Assembly (NCBI GenBank): GCA_039804165.1
Contig: JBDRZZ010000003.1
Coordinates: 99,954-163,953, forward strand
Source of the DNA: a candidate division WOR-3 bacterium
GTDB taxonomy: Bacteria; Hydrothermota; UBA3072
Length of the DNA: 64,000 nucleotides
Direction: 5' to 3'
The notes under the pieces are model-generated. The model did no database searches, had not been told where the DNA came from, and worked only from the letters and a program-made list of their open reading frames with translations. Positions 50,212 to 59,037 of the stretch are shown here, piece by piece. Each line of letters begins with the position of its first letter. Within the stretch, counting starts at the first letter, position 1. The position numbers were made by a program, and so were the translations under genes.

Positions 50212-51324
50212 ATGAGAATTCTTCTTAATGGAATGTATTTTTATCCAGAAGTTGGAGGAATGGAAGTTCATATGTTGAATCTTGCTATTGAGTTTTTAAG
50301 ACTTGGAGATAGGGTGGAAGTGGTTACATCTAATTCTGCCAAAATGGGTGAAAAAGAGGTTTATAAAGGTATTCTTATAATAAGAACCCCTTTTTTCGGT
50401 AAAAATTTACTTGGATGGATTTTAACGACCTTATTTTCTATCCCTGTTTTTTTAAAAAGGTCCAAAAAGGCAGATATTGTTCATGGTCATGACATTGCTT
50501 CAATACTTCCGTGTATGATTGCAAAAAAATTCAAAAAGAAGCCTTTTATTCTTACATTACATAGTTCTCACTTCATAAAACTTTCAGAAAATTTCATATT
50601 TAAAAAATATTTTAGGTGGGGCATAAAAGGTGCTGATTACGTTTTTGCTGCAAGTAAGGAAATAAAAGAGATTGCAAATAAATTGGCGCCAGAAAAAGAA
50701 GTAGAAACCATTGTTAACCCTGTTAATACAGAGTTTTTTTCTCCTTGGGCAAAGCCAATTATTAGGAGAAAAAAGGGAGAATTTTTATTAATTTGTCCAC
50801 GTCGGCTTGTTGAAAAAAATGGGGTTCAATTTTTAATTGAAGCAATGCCTAAAATCTGTAAAGACAAAAAAGTAAAATTAGTAGTGGTTGGAGAGGGACC
50901 ATTAAAGGATAGAATAGAGAAAAGAATAAAAGAACTTAAAATAGAAAAGAATGTTTTTCTTATAGGAAGTTTACCTAACGACAAAATGCCAGGTCTATTT
51001 GTAAGCGGAGATTTAGTGGTAATTCCTTCTCTTATGGAAGCAACTTCTATAGCAGCTCTTGAGGCAATGTCTTGTGGAAAGCCAGTAGCCGCAAGTAGAG
51101 TAGGTGGTTTGGTTGAGCTAATAGATGAAAAAGTAGGATTCTTAATGGAACCTAAGAATCCAGAAGATATAGCGAGAAAAATAAATCTTGCTTTTAATAA
51201 TGTTAATTTACTGAAAAAGAAAGGAGAATTAGCAAGAAAAAAAGTCATTAGTAATTGGGGGTTAGATAAACTTGTGGAGAGACATAGAGAAGTTTATCTT
51301 TCTTTCTTAAAATTATCCCATTGA
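50212..51324 (+). CDS. GT4-family glycosyltransferase
   Basis: This 370-aa protein has the GT-B fold. The N-terminal domain opens with ILLNGMYFYPEVGGMEVHMLNLA. The C-terminal GT1 domain has the sugar-nucleotide site with the retaining E-x7-E motif (EATSIAALEAMSCGKPVAASRVGGLVELI). GT4 enzymes use UDP-, GDP- or ADP-sugars with retention of the anomeric bond. It follows wecB by 6 bp, so it may add ManNAc-derived or other sugars in the same glycan. The donor cannot be told. Its stop codon is overlapped by the promoter of the next unit. Confidence 0.92.
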   Translation: MRILLNGMYFYPEVGGMEVHMLNLAIEFLRLGDRVEVVTSNSAKMGEKEVYKGILIIRTPFFGKNLLGWILTTLFSIPVFLKRSKKADIVHGHDIASILPCMIAKKFKKKPFILTLHSSHFIKLSENFIFKKYFRWGIKGADYVFAASKEIKEIANKLAPEKEVETIVNPVNTEFFSPWAKPIIRRKKGEFLLICPRRLVEKNGVQFLIEAMPKICKDKKVKLVVVGEGPLKDRIEKRIKELKIEKNVFLIGSLPNDKMPGLFVSGDLVVIPSLMEATSIAALEAMSCGKPVAASRVGGLVELIDEKVGFLMEPKNPEDIARKINLAFNNVNLLKKKGELARKKVISNWGLDKLVERHREVYLSFLKLSH

Positions 51325-51349
51325 CATAAATATTCAAATATATTATTAT
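51321..51349 (+). promoter_or_regulatory. Promoter of the M16-aminotransferase-dut unit
   Basis: TTGACA (51321-51326) and TATTAT (51344-51349) are separated by 17 bp. The -35 box lies across the stop codon of the preceding glycosyltransferase. ATG 51371 follows after a weak AAGGA. Confidence 0.72.
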
Positions 51350-51370
51350 ACTTACGCATAAGGATTAGAT

Positions 51371-52606
51371 ATGGAAATGGATAATTATAAAAAAAGTGTT
51401 TTATCATCAGGAGTCACTGTCTGTTCTGAATTTGTCCCTTATGCCTCTTCTGTTGCAATTGGCATTTTTGTCGTTGTGGGATCAAGGGATGAGAAAAAGG
51501 AGAAGGAAGGGATATCGCATTTCACTGAGCATGCAGTTTTTAAAGGGACAAAGACTCGGACCGAGAGAGAAATTTCTTTCGCAATAGAGTCAAGAGGGGG
51601 TTATTTAAATGCATCAACTTCTAGGGAGTGGACCTCTCTTTATGCTCATGTTCTACCCGAAGATCTCGAGCTTGCAGTTGATGTTCTTGGAGATATGGTA
51701 GAAAATCCTCTTTTTTTAGAAGAAGATTTAGATGCAGAGAGAGAAATTATCTTACAAGAGATTAAAATGGTAAATGATTCTCCAGAAAATTTGGTTTTTG
51801 ACTATTCATTTAAAAGCACTTTCGGAGAGGAACATCCATTATCCAGATTTATATTGGGAAGGGAGGAATCTGTAAAAAGTATAAATCGTAATGATATTTT
51901 AGAATTCTGGGGAGAACATTGGTCCTCTAATAGAATTTTTGTGTCTGCTGCGGGAAAAGTTAGTCATGAAAATTTGTGCTCTCTTATAGAAAAAAGAATA
52001 AAAAGAGAAAGGGGAAATAATATAAATAGATTTTCCCCTCTCTTAGAAAGGGTGAGTATTAACATTATTCCTAAAAGAGAGTTAAAACATAAATATGTGG
52101 TCCTCTCTTCTTCTTCTTTTCCTTACACAAGTAATTTAAGATTTGGACTGCTAATTGCAGGGACTATTCTTGGCTCAGGAATGAGCTCTCTTTTGTTTCA
52201 GAGATTGCGTCAGGAATTAAATTATGTTTATGAGGTTTCCACTTTCAGTGAGTTTTTTACCGATACAGGAATTTTTGGGATATATTTTTCTACAGATCGG
52301 TTAAAGGAGACTTTAAATGCAACAAAGGATTTATTAGGTTCTTTAGAGTTTACTGAAGAAGAGGTAAACTCTGCAAAGAATAGATTGAAAGGTAATATCT
52401 TAATTTCTTTGGAAAGTATTGATAATAAAATGGAGAGGAATATTAAAGAAGAAATTTACGGTGGGAGGAGGTCTTCTATTCTTGAACTTTTAAATAAAAT
52501 AGAAAACGTCTCGATGGAAGAGATAAAAACTATTGTGGATCATTATTTACGCCCAGAAAACCTTGTTCTTACAGTTTTAGGAGAAGCCAAAAATGTTTCT
52601 TGGTGA
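51371..52606 (+). CDS. M16-family zinc peptidase
   Basis: This 411-aa protein has one full M16 repeat pair. The inverted zinc motif is HFTEH (GISHFTEHAVFKGTKTRTEREI), with the downstream Glu ligand in EREIILQEIKMVNDSPENL. The C-terminal half has the family LFQRLRQELNYVYEVSTFSEFFTDTGIF. These are clam-shaped endopeptidases; in bacteria they process signal-like or antimicrobial peptides or act in peptide secretion. The active form is usually a dimer. The N-terminus lacks a signal, so it is cytoplasmic. It overlaps by 14 bp with a degenerate aminotransferase-like gene. Confidence 0.9.
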   Translation: MEMDNYKKSVLSSGVTVCSEFVPYASSVAIGIFVVVGSRDEKKEKEGISHFTEHAVFKGTKTRTEREISFAIESRGGYLNASTSREWTSLYAHVLPEDLELAVDVLGDMVENPLFLEEDLDAEREIILQEIKMVNDSPENLVFDYSFKSTFGEEHPLSRFILGREESVKSINRNDILEFWGEHWSSNRIFVSAAGKVSHENLCSLIEKRIKRERGNNINRFSPLLERVSINIIPKRELKHKYVVLSSSSFPYTSNLRFGLLIAGTILGSGMSSLLFQRLRQELNYVYEVSTFSEFFTDTGIFGIYFSTDRLKETLNATKDLLGSLEFTEEEVNSAKNRLKGNILISLESIDNKMERNIKEEIYGGRRSSILELLNKIENVSMEEIKTIVDHYLRPENLVLTVLGEAKNVSW

Positions 52607-53777
52607 TATTTATAATTCAAGGAGATTCTCTTTATACGAATCTTTCCCTTTTAATTTTTATAAAGATAAATTTTATTATTTTATGAGTCGGGATATCCAG
52701 ATAATAAATCTTTTTTCTGTAGATCCTATAAGTATTCACCAAATAATTGAATCTGAGATAGGCTCGGAAGAAAAGATAATAAAAGAACTTAGGATCTTTC
52801 TAGAAGTTCCTGAGGATTATAAACTTCTTCTCCTTCCTAATCGTTTTGCTGCTTATTATCTTGCTTTTTTCACAGTAGCTGATGTAGGAGACGAAATATT
52901 AACCCCTGCGCCTATACCTTATTTTCTAAGACAATATGCGGATGTTTGTGCACTTACAATCAAATGGATAGAAACAAAATCTGCTGAAGACTTCGAATTA
53001 CCTTTGAGAAGGGAGGTGGAAGATTCTATTACTCCAAGGACGAAAATATTTTATTTTTCTGAACCTAATTTTTCTGGGAATATAATATATTCAAAAGATA
53101 GCTTAGAAAGGATAATTTTTATATCAAGAAATTATCAATTGTTTTTACTAACAGATGAAACTCTTTCAACTCTTTTTAGGGACAAAGAAGGGTTAATATT
53201 CACGAAGAACTTTGCTCTGAATAACGAAAGAATCATTAGAATAAATAATTTCCTAAGGGAATTCTTTTTAGGGGATTTAACAGCTTTTATTTTTCATTCA
53301 ACTTTACCTTCAAAGATTGAATTAATAGCCCATGATTTATTTCCTGTGATACAGCCTCAACTCTCTAATGTAGATTATTTTCTAAAACACTCAGAGGAAT
53401 TACTTCAAGGAAGACTTCAAAAATTAGAACAAAACAGGATTGTGCTTCAGAGCTTTTTAGATAGTAGGCCTGATGTTGTAATTAGTTACCCAAATACTAT
53501 ATCTTCTGTTTTTCTGAAACTTCCAGTTCCTAATGCTGATACTTTTGTGGAATGGTTATTGTGCGAGTATAATTGGGATAAAAGAACCGTCTTTGTTGCG
53601 CCAGCTTCTTTATTTCATTCGAAGGAATACGAGGAGGAAGGGGAAGTTTTGATTGATTATAGCTATCTCAATCCTGAAATCTTAGAAGAAGGTTTAGAGA
53701 TATTAGGAGAGGCTCTCAATCGTTATCTTGGGCTTAGTGAAAAAGGAGTGGTAAAGGATGATTTCCGAGAGGGGTAA
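52593..53777 (+). CDS. Degenerate (probably non-catalytic) fold-type I aminotransferase paralogue
   Basis: This 394-aa protein lines up with its neighbour at 53758 along the whole length. GDEILTPAPIPYF matches GEEILTPEPFYSN, SEPNFSG matches SPNNPTG, and LLTDETLSTLF matches IFSDETYREIV. LPVPNADTFVEWLL matches LPVENAEEFIIWML. The PLP-lysine motif SISKKFSACGARIG is replaced by NNFLREFFLGDLTA, so the lysine (Lys235 in the neighbour) becomes Arg222. The carboxylate-binding Arg and the ring Tyr are also lost, while the Asn and Asp equivalents remain. It cannot form an internal aldimine and is likely a pseudoenzyme. It may pair with the active copy, as LCB1 does with LCB2 in serine palmitoyltransferase. 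Overlap with the next gene is 20 bp. Confidence 0.75.
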   Translation: MFLGDIYNSRRFSLYESFPFNFYKDKFYYFMSRDIQIINLFSVDPISIHQIIESEIGSEEKIIKELRIFLEVPEDYKLLLLPNRFAAYYLAFFTVADVGDEILTPAPIPYFLRQYADVCALTIKWIETKSAEDFELPLRREVEDSITPRTKIFYFSEPNFSGNIIYSKDSLERIIFISRNYQLFLLTDETLSTLFRDKEGLIFTKNFALNNERIIRINNFLREFFLGDLTAFIFHSTLPSKIELIAHDLFPVIQPQLSNVDYFLKHSEELLQGRLQKLEQNRIVLQSFLDSRPDVVISYPNTISSVFLKLPVPNADTFVEWLLCEYNWDKRTVFVAPASLFHSKEYEEEGEVLIDYSYLNPEILEEGLEILGEALNRYLGLSEKGVVKDDFREG

Positions 53778-54963
53778 AAATACACCTAAGTCTTCAATAA
53801 GAAAACTTATGCATTATGCAGATAAGGCTAGAAAAGAGGGTGTTTATGTTTATCATTTAAATATTGGGCAACCAGATATAAAGACGCCTAAGGTAATTCT
53901 TAATGGAATAAGGAACTTTGATGAAGAGATTTTAGCTTATAGTCCTTCTCAAGGGATCCCAGAATTAAGGGAAGCCATTACCGAATATCTAAATGAAGAT
54001 TTTTCTCTTAAAATAAACCCCGATGAAGTTTTTATAACAACAGGTGGAAGTGAGGGAATTTTATTCACTCTTCTTGCGGTTTTAAATTATGGAGAAGAAA
54101 TTTTAACTCCAGAGCCTTTCTATAGTAATTATGGACCCTTTGTTTCTATTGCGGGTTGTAAACTTATTCCTATTGAGACTTCAATGGAAAATGGCTTTCA
54201 TCTTCCTTCTTCTCAGAAAATAAAATCTTTAATAACACCTAAAACCAAAGCAATTCTTGTGTGTTCTCCAAATAACCCAACAGGCACTTTACTTACTGAT
54301 GAAGAGATGAAGATGCTTGTCGATATTGCATTTGAAAATAATCTCTGGATTTTTTCGGATGAGACTTATAGAGAGATTGTTTTTGAAGGGAAGGCCCCAA
54401 AGACCTTTTTGCAATTTGAGAAAGCTATAGATAGAATTGTTGTTATTGATTCAATATCAAAGAAATTTTCAGCTTGTGGTGCACGGATTGGTTATGTGGT
54501 TACAAAAAATAAAGAGTTATACGATATTCTTCTTAAGTTTGGGATGGCAAGACTTTGTGCTCCTACAGTTGAACAATATGCAGCTATTAAGGGATTTAGA
54601 GAACGGAAAAACATTATACCAGAGATTGTTAAGGAGTATGAGCACAGAAGGAACGTTGCTTTTGAAGAAATTGGGGAAATAGAAGGAGTAATTTATAGAA
54701 AAACAGAAGGAGCTTTTTATACAATTGTGAAACTCCCTGTAGAGAATGCCGAAGAATTTATTATTTGGATGCTAACCTCTTTTAGAAGAGATGGTAAAAC
54801 CACAATGATTACCCCTGCGGATGGTTGTTATACTTTCCCTTCCAAGGGAATAAATGAGGCAAGAATAGCTTTTGTTTTAAATGAGAAAGATCTAAGAGAT
54901 GCATTAAGGATATTAAGAGAAGGGCTTTATGAGTTTAACAATAAATATAAAAAGATTGGATGA
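53758..54963 (+). CDS. Class I/II PLP-dependent aminotransferase
   Basis: This 401-aa protein has a complete fold-type I aminotransferase active site. They are the phosphate-binding TTGGSEGILF, the ring-stacking Y120-type region EPFYSNYGPF, NPTG (SPNNPTG), the D-E-T-Y motif (FSDETYREIV), the Schiff-base Lys235 in SISKKFSACGARIGYV, and the carboxylate Arg in NEARIAFV. The family (AspB-like) transfers amino groups between aspartate or other amino acids and keto acids. Exact substrate is unclear. It begins inside the preceding pseudo-aminotransferase (20 bp overlap) and overlaps dut by 35 bp, so expression is tightly coupled. Confidence 0.92.
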   Translation: MISERGKNTPKSSIRKLMHYADKARKEGVYVYHLNIGQPDIKTPKVILNGIRNFDEEILAYSPSQGIPELREAITEYLNEDFSLKINPDEVFITTGGSEGILFTLLAVLNYGEEILTPEPFYSNYGPFVSIAGCKLIPIETSMENGFHLPSSQKIKSLITPKTKAILVCSPNNPTGTLLTDEEMKMLVDIAFENNLWIFSDETYREIVFEGKAPKTFLQFEKAIDRIVVIDSISKKFSACGARIGYVVTKNKELYDILLKFGMARLCAPTVEQYAAIKGFRERKNIIPEIVKEYEHRRNVAFEEIGEIEGVIYRKTEGAFYTIVKLPVENAEEFIIWMLTSFRRDGKTTMITPADGCYTFPSKGINEARIAFVLNEKDLRDALRILREGLYEFNNKYKKIG

Positions 54964-55363
54964 GGGGATACCACTACCAGAGTATCAAACTGAAGGAAGT
55001 TCAGGTCTTGATCTTTATGCTTCTGAAGATTGTATTTTACCCCCTGGGGAATTTAGAACCATCCCTACAGGTATAGCTCTTGAGATTCCATCTGGTTATG
55101 AGGGAGAGATTAGAGCAAGGAGTGGATTGGCTTCTAAGTTTGGGATTGGGATTCTTAATTCTCCAGGAACAATAGATTCTGATTATAGAGGAGAAGTTAA
55201 AGTCATTTTATTCAATTTTGGTAAAAAGGATTTTAAAATAAAAAAAGGAGATAGAATAGCTCAGTTGATTATCTCAAAGGTGGAGAAAGTAAAACTAAAA
55301 GAGGTGAAAGAACTTTCTCAAACAAAGAGAGATGATAAAGGATTTGGTTCTACAGATCTTTAG
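54929..55363 (+). CDS. dut: dUTP pyrophosphatase
   Basis: This 144-aa trimeric-type dUTPase has all five motifs: SSGLDLYA, RSGLASKFG, GTIDSDYRGEV, KKGDRIAQLI, and C-terminal RDDKGFGSTDL (normally RGxGGFGSTG, slightly altered). It hydrolyses dUTP to dUMP, keeping uracil out of DNA and feeding thymidylate synthesis. The start lies 35 bp inside the aminotransferase gene, an unusual place for dut, although several dut-like overlaps are known in compact genomes. Confidence 0.94.
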   Translation: MSLTINIKRLDEGIPLPEYQTEGSSGLDLYASEDCILPPGEFRTIPTGIALEIPSGYEGEIRARSGLASKFGIGILNSPGTIDSDYRGEVKVILFNFGKKDFKIKKGDRIAQLIISKVEKVKLKEVKELSQTKRDDKGFGSTDL

Positions 55364-55375
55364 TTTTTCATAAGA

Positions 55376-56227
55376 ATGTTGTTCTTTAAAAAAACTTTTA
55401 TGCTTTTTTTAACTCAATTTTTAAGATTCACTCCAGAAGCTCTTCGTGAGTTTCTTGCGAAGCTCTTTGGAACATTATGGTATATTTTTGCGAAAGGAAG
55501 GAGAGAAGTTATAAGAGAGAATCTCCTTGCAGTTTTAGGGGAAGCAAAAGAAGAGGACGTGAAAGAGGTTTTTATCAACTTTATGAGAGTTTATGGTGAT
55601 ATTTTGAATATCCCAAATATGAGTGAAAGATATGTAAAATCAATGATAAAAGTCCCAGAGCTATATATATTAAAAAAGGAATTAGAAAAAAGTAGAGGCC
55701 TCATTCTTGTTTCTTGTCATCTTGGTGGTATGGAACTTGCGGGAATTTTTCTCTCAAGTTTAGGATTCCCTCTTTATTCTGTAGCGGAAACCCGTGGCCC
55801 TGGAATGAGTTTTTTTAACTTTTACAAAAGATATAGGACAAAATTTGGAAATAAATTACTCTCTCTTGAAAGTAAAAATTTAACATTCAAATTAATCAAG
55901 CTTCTTAAGGAAAACAAAATAGTGGTTTTGATTGGAGATAGAGATATTTTAAATACTGGAGTTCCTACAAAATTTTTTGGGAGAATCGTTTCAATACCAA
56001 AGGGAATTGTTTTACTTTCAAGAATAACGAAAGCTCCTATCTTGGTAGGATTCTTAGCTCTAAATAAATTTGGTTCCCCACGATATATAGGGAAGATTTT
56101 TCCCCCAATATATCCGGAAGAATTCTGTTCTCCTTTGGAGATGTTAGATGTATTAGTCAAGAATCTTGAGGAGGCAATAAAAATGTATCCTTTACAATGG
56201 TTTGTTTTTCAGAGGATTTGGAAATGA
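55376..56227 (+). CDS. Lysophospholipid/lipid A acyltransferase (LpxL/HtrB family)
   Basis: This 283-aa protein has one N-terminal membrane anchor (FMLFLTQFLRFTPEALREFL) and the HtrB-type H-x4-E site in SCHLGGMELAG. It ends with a typical YPLQWFVFQRIW (usual P.QW.W....). These enzymes add a secondary acyl chain to lipid A or related lipids at the inner membrane. Presence implies a lipid A-like outer leaflet. The stop codon overlaps the next start (ATGA). Confidence 0.87.
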   Translation: MLFFKKTFMLFLTQFLRFTPEALREFLAKLFGTLWYIFAKGRREVIRENLLAVLGEAKEEDVKEVFINFMRVYGDILNIPNMSERYVKSMIKVPELYILKKELEKSRGLILVSCHLGGMELAGIFLSSLGFPLYSVAETRGPGMSFFNFYKRYRTKFGNKLLSLESKNLTFKLIKLLKENKIVVLIGDRDILNTGVPTKFFGRIVSIPKGIVLLSRITKAPILVGFLALNKFGSPRYIGKIFPPIYPEEFCSPLEMLDVLVKNLEEAIKMYPLQWFVFQRIWK

Positions 56228-57312
56228 AAATTATTTTTGTTTCGGATCTCTATTACCCACATATTGGAGGAATTTCTGAACATATATTTCATCTTGCAAA
56301 TGAGTTTGAAAGGATGGGGCATAAGGTTTCAATTCTCACAGCAAATATAGAAGGAGATCTAAAACCTGATGAAAGAAGAGTTATAAGAATTGGAAAATCA
56401 ATTGTTATTCCAATGAATAAGTCTAACGCAAGAATTACCTATCAAGTTAAGCTTTCTCTACTATCAGAAGTTATAAATAAATATAATATAGTCCATATCC
56501 ATGGAACAATTGCTCCTACACTTCCTCTTCTTGCCTTAAAGGTTTCGAAGAGAACAAATATTTTCACCTTTCACCCTACATTTAATTCTTCTACGTTATA
56601 TAAAGTCTTCAAAGGTTATTTAAACCATTACTTTAGGAAAATTCACGGAAAGATAGCGGTTTCTCCCACAGCTATGGCGTCTATTTCTAAATATTTTCCT
56701 GGTGAATATCGCATAATTCCTAATGGGATTGATGTTTCTAGATTTAAAATAAGAAAGGTGGAGAAAAATCCTTTTGAAATTTTATTTGTTGGGAGGATAG
56801 AACCGAGAAAAGGCTTACAATTTTTAATTGATGCATTGCCAATTATTAAGAGAAGATTCCCAAAAGCATTTTTAACCGTAGCAGGAGGAGGTTATAAGAG
56901 TATGAAGATAAAGATTCCGCCAGGGGTTAGAGAAGCAGTTAACTTTTTAGGTTTTGTATCCCCTTCTAAATTACCTGAAATATTCAATAGAGCGAGCGTT
57001 TTCGTTTCTCCCGCAATAAGCGGTGAGAGTTTTGGAATCGTTCTTTTGGAGGCCATGGCTTCTGGGATTCCAGTTCTTGCTTCGGATATTCCGGGTTATA
57101 GATGTGTGATTAAAAATGGAGTGAATGGTTTACTTTTCCCCCCTGGAAAGCCAGAGGAAATTGCGTCAAAGGTTATAAAACTTATGAAAGATGAGAGATT
57201 ACGGAAGACTTTAATAAGAGGAGGACTTAATACAGTAGAAAGATATTCTTGGAGTGCCATTGCAAAAGAAATTATTAAATTCTACTATGAAGTCAGTCCT
57301 TCTCTACCATAA
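56224..57312 (+). CDS. GT4-family glycosyltransferase (PimA-like)
   Basis: This 362-aa GT-B protein opens with KIIFVSDLYYPHIGGISEHIFHLANEF. The C-terminal domain carries the E-x7-E site (ESFGIVLLEAMASGIPVLASDIPGYRCVI). The layout, with a G-G-I/V-S-E-H segment, is that of phosphatidylinositol mannosyltransferase-like GT4 enzymes. The ATG at 56224 overlaps the previous stop (ATGA) and matches family starts; the upstream in-frame ATG 56197 is rejected. It sits between an acyltransferase and a deacetylase, so it probably modifies a lipid or polysaccharide of the envelope. Its substrate is unknown. Confidence 0.9.
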   Translation: MKIIFVSDLYYPHIGGISEHIFHLANEFERMGHKVSILTANIEGDLKPDERRVIRIGKSIVIPMNKSNARITYQVKLSLLSEVINKYNIVHIHGTIAPTLPLLALKVSKRTNIFTFHPTFNSSTLYKVFKGYLNHYFRKIHGKIAVSPTAMASISKYFPGEYRIIPNGIDVSRFKIRKVEKNPFEILFVGRIEPRKGLQFLIDALPIIKRRFPKAFLTVAGGGYKSMKIKIPPGVREAVNFLGFVSPSKLPEIFNRASVFVSPAISGESFGIVLLEAMASGIPVLASDIPGYRCVIKNGVNGLLFPPGKPEEIASKVIKLMKDERLRKTLIRGGLNTVERYSWSAIAKEIIKFYYEVSPSLP

Positions 57313-58027
57313 TATATCAAAAACCTTTTCTCCTTATGGAGGGGTTGTTTTTCCTTGGGAATTTAGGAAGCAAATAAGATTTCTAAAAAATAAAAGAATA
57401 AAATTTTTAACCCCAGAGAATTTTATCAAGGAGGATTCTGGAATCTTACTAACATTTGATGATGGATATATTGATTTATATGAGTTTGCTTTTCCAATAA
57501 TTCAAGAAGAAAAAATACCTGCTATTATTTTTGTGGTTTCAGGGTTTGCTGGGAAAAAGAATAATTGGGATGTTACAATAGGGAAATCCTTTATCCATCT
57601 TCCATGGAGTAAAATAGATGAGATGCACCGCTATGGGATTACGATTGGTTCTCATTCTCATCTTCATCCTGATTATTCAAGAATCCCTATAGAGTTTGTA
57701 AGAAAAGATATGGAGATCTCTTTTAAGATCATTTCAGATAAACTTGGAGAAGAAGTGAAGTACTTTTCTTACCCTTTTGGTAGAATAAGAAAAGGGGAAT
57801 GGTATCTTGCAGAAGAAGTTGGTTTTAAGTTAGCATTTACTTCTATCCCTGTTTCTTTGGGTAATCCTTATTTTTTAGGAAGATGGGGAGTTTATACCAT
57901 AGATAATATCTTTACTCTTTCTGCGAAGTTAGGATTAAATAAATTAAGAACAATTGAGAAAATTAAGTGTAGAGGAATAAATTTGGTCTCTAATGCTACC
58001 AGTATTATAAAAGGATTTAAATCTTAA
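57287..58027 (+). CDS. Polysaccharide deacetylase (NodB/CE4)
   Basis: This 246-aa protein shows CE4 motifs TFDDGY (metal and catalytic Asp) and SHSHLHPDY (metal His pair), followed by YFSYPFGRI. The fold removes N-acetyl groups from GlcNAc-like sugars in peptidoglycan, capsules or lipid-linked glycans. No signal peptide is visible, so it may act in the cytoplasm on precursors or at the membrane. ATG 57287 matches family starts (KSVLLYHNI), 25 bp inside the preceding gene; an earlier ATG at 57254 is unlikely. It ends 3 bp before the convergent nadE stop. Confidence 0.88.
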   Translation: MKSVLLYHNISKTFSPYGGVVFPWEFRKQIRFLKNKRIKFLTPENFIKEDSGILLTFDDGYIDLYEFAFPIIQEEKIPAIIFVVSGFAGKKNNWDVTIGKSFIHLPWSKIDEMHRYGITIGSHSHLHPDYSRIPIEFVRKDMEISFKIISDKLGEEVKYFSYPFGRIRKGEWYLAEEVGFKLAFTSIPVSLGNPYFLGRWGVYTIDNIFTLSAKLGLNKLRTIEKIKCRGINLVSNATSIIKGFKS

Positions 58028-58030
58028 GGA

Positions 58031-58822
58031 TTATCTTAACTTCACAATCACAGGGAGTTTTATTCTCTTATAATAAGTTGATTTAAATAATGAGAGGGTT
58101 TTCTCAACATCTTCTTTTTTGAACCCAGCTTTTATAATCTCTTCTTTGTTTTTCTTTTCGTCTACATAGAGTTTCAAAATGGGGTCCAAAATCCTATAAG
58201 GCAACAACTCATTTTCATCTAATTGGTCTTTATTGAGTTCTGCTGTCGGTGGCCTTTTTATAATTGAACTTGGAATGACTTTTCCCTTTGTCTTGTTAAT
58301 CCATTTTGTTAGTTCGTATATTTCGGTTTTATATAGGTCTCCAATTGGAGCAATAGCACCTACAGTATCGCCATAAAGGGTACAATAGCCTGTTAATATT
58401 TCAGATCTATTTCCTGTTGCGATGACCAAAGCCTTTTCTTTATTAGCTACATACATAAGAAAATTTGCTCTAATTCTTGCCTGAAGATTTTCTTCTGGTA
58501 TTTCTATTCTTTTAATAATGAATTTCTTAGAAAGCTTTTCTAAATATTTATCGAAAATATCTGTTATATCAAACTCGATTAACTCTACACTTATTCTTTT
58601 ACAAAGTTCATAGGCATTTTCTTGACTTTGAAGAGAAGTAAATTTAGCCTTCATAAAAAGAGGTATTATATTCTCTCTACCAATTGCTTCAGCTGTTAAA
58701 AAAGCTGTGATAGCTGAGTCTAGCCCTCCACTTACTCCTATAACACCTTTTTTAAAACCACTTTTATTGAAGTATTTTCTTATTCCTTCTATGATTTTAC
58801 TATATACTACTTCCCATTTCAT
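58031..58822 (-). CDS. nadE: NH3-dependent NAD+ synthetase NadE
   Basis: This 263-aa protein has the ATP-pyrophosphatase loop GVSGGLDSAITAFL near residue 28. Downstream are VIATGNRSEILTGYCTLYGDTVGAIAPIGDLYKTEIYELTKWIN and PTAELNKDQLDENELLPYRILDPILKLYV, the family's magnesium- and deamido-NAD-binding pieces. There is no nitrilase domain, so ammonia rather than glutamine is the amide donor, or another protein supplies it. It is convergent with the deacetylase gene. No clear promoter was placed in the 215-bp upstream gap (58823-59037). Confidence 0.95.
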   Translation of the reverse strand: MKWEVVYSKIIEGIRKYFNKSGFKKGVIGVSGGLDSAITAFLTAEAIGRENIIPLFMKAKFTSLQSQENAYELCKRISVELIEFDITDIFDKYLEKLSKKFIIKRIEIPEENLQARIRANFLMYVANKEKALVIATGNRSEILTGYCTLYGDTVGAIAPIGDLYKTEIYELTKWINKTKGKVIPSSIIKRPPTAELNKDQLDENELLPYRILDPILKLYVDEKKNKEEIIKAGFKKEDVEKTLSLFKSTYYKRIKLPVIVKLR

Positions 58823-59037
58823 CTTTATTTACTCTTACAAAGATCTATTACGATTCAAAATTAAACCTATAAAGTTTCCTTATTTGGTTTCAAATAATGA
58901 TAAAATCCTATATCTATTATCTTTTTAGTATTTTAGGATATAATATATTTTAAATGAAGGATAAGTCAATAGATTTAATTTTGGAATAGGGAAATCCAAA
59001 ACAAGCTGGATTTATTTTCTGAATACTAAATAGAACT

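Noticed and set aside
58823..59037. Possible small gene or RNA in the 215-bp gap before nadE
   Set aside because: No open frame, hairpin or conserved RNA pattern could be supported; only AT-rich promoter-like DNA.
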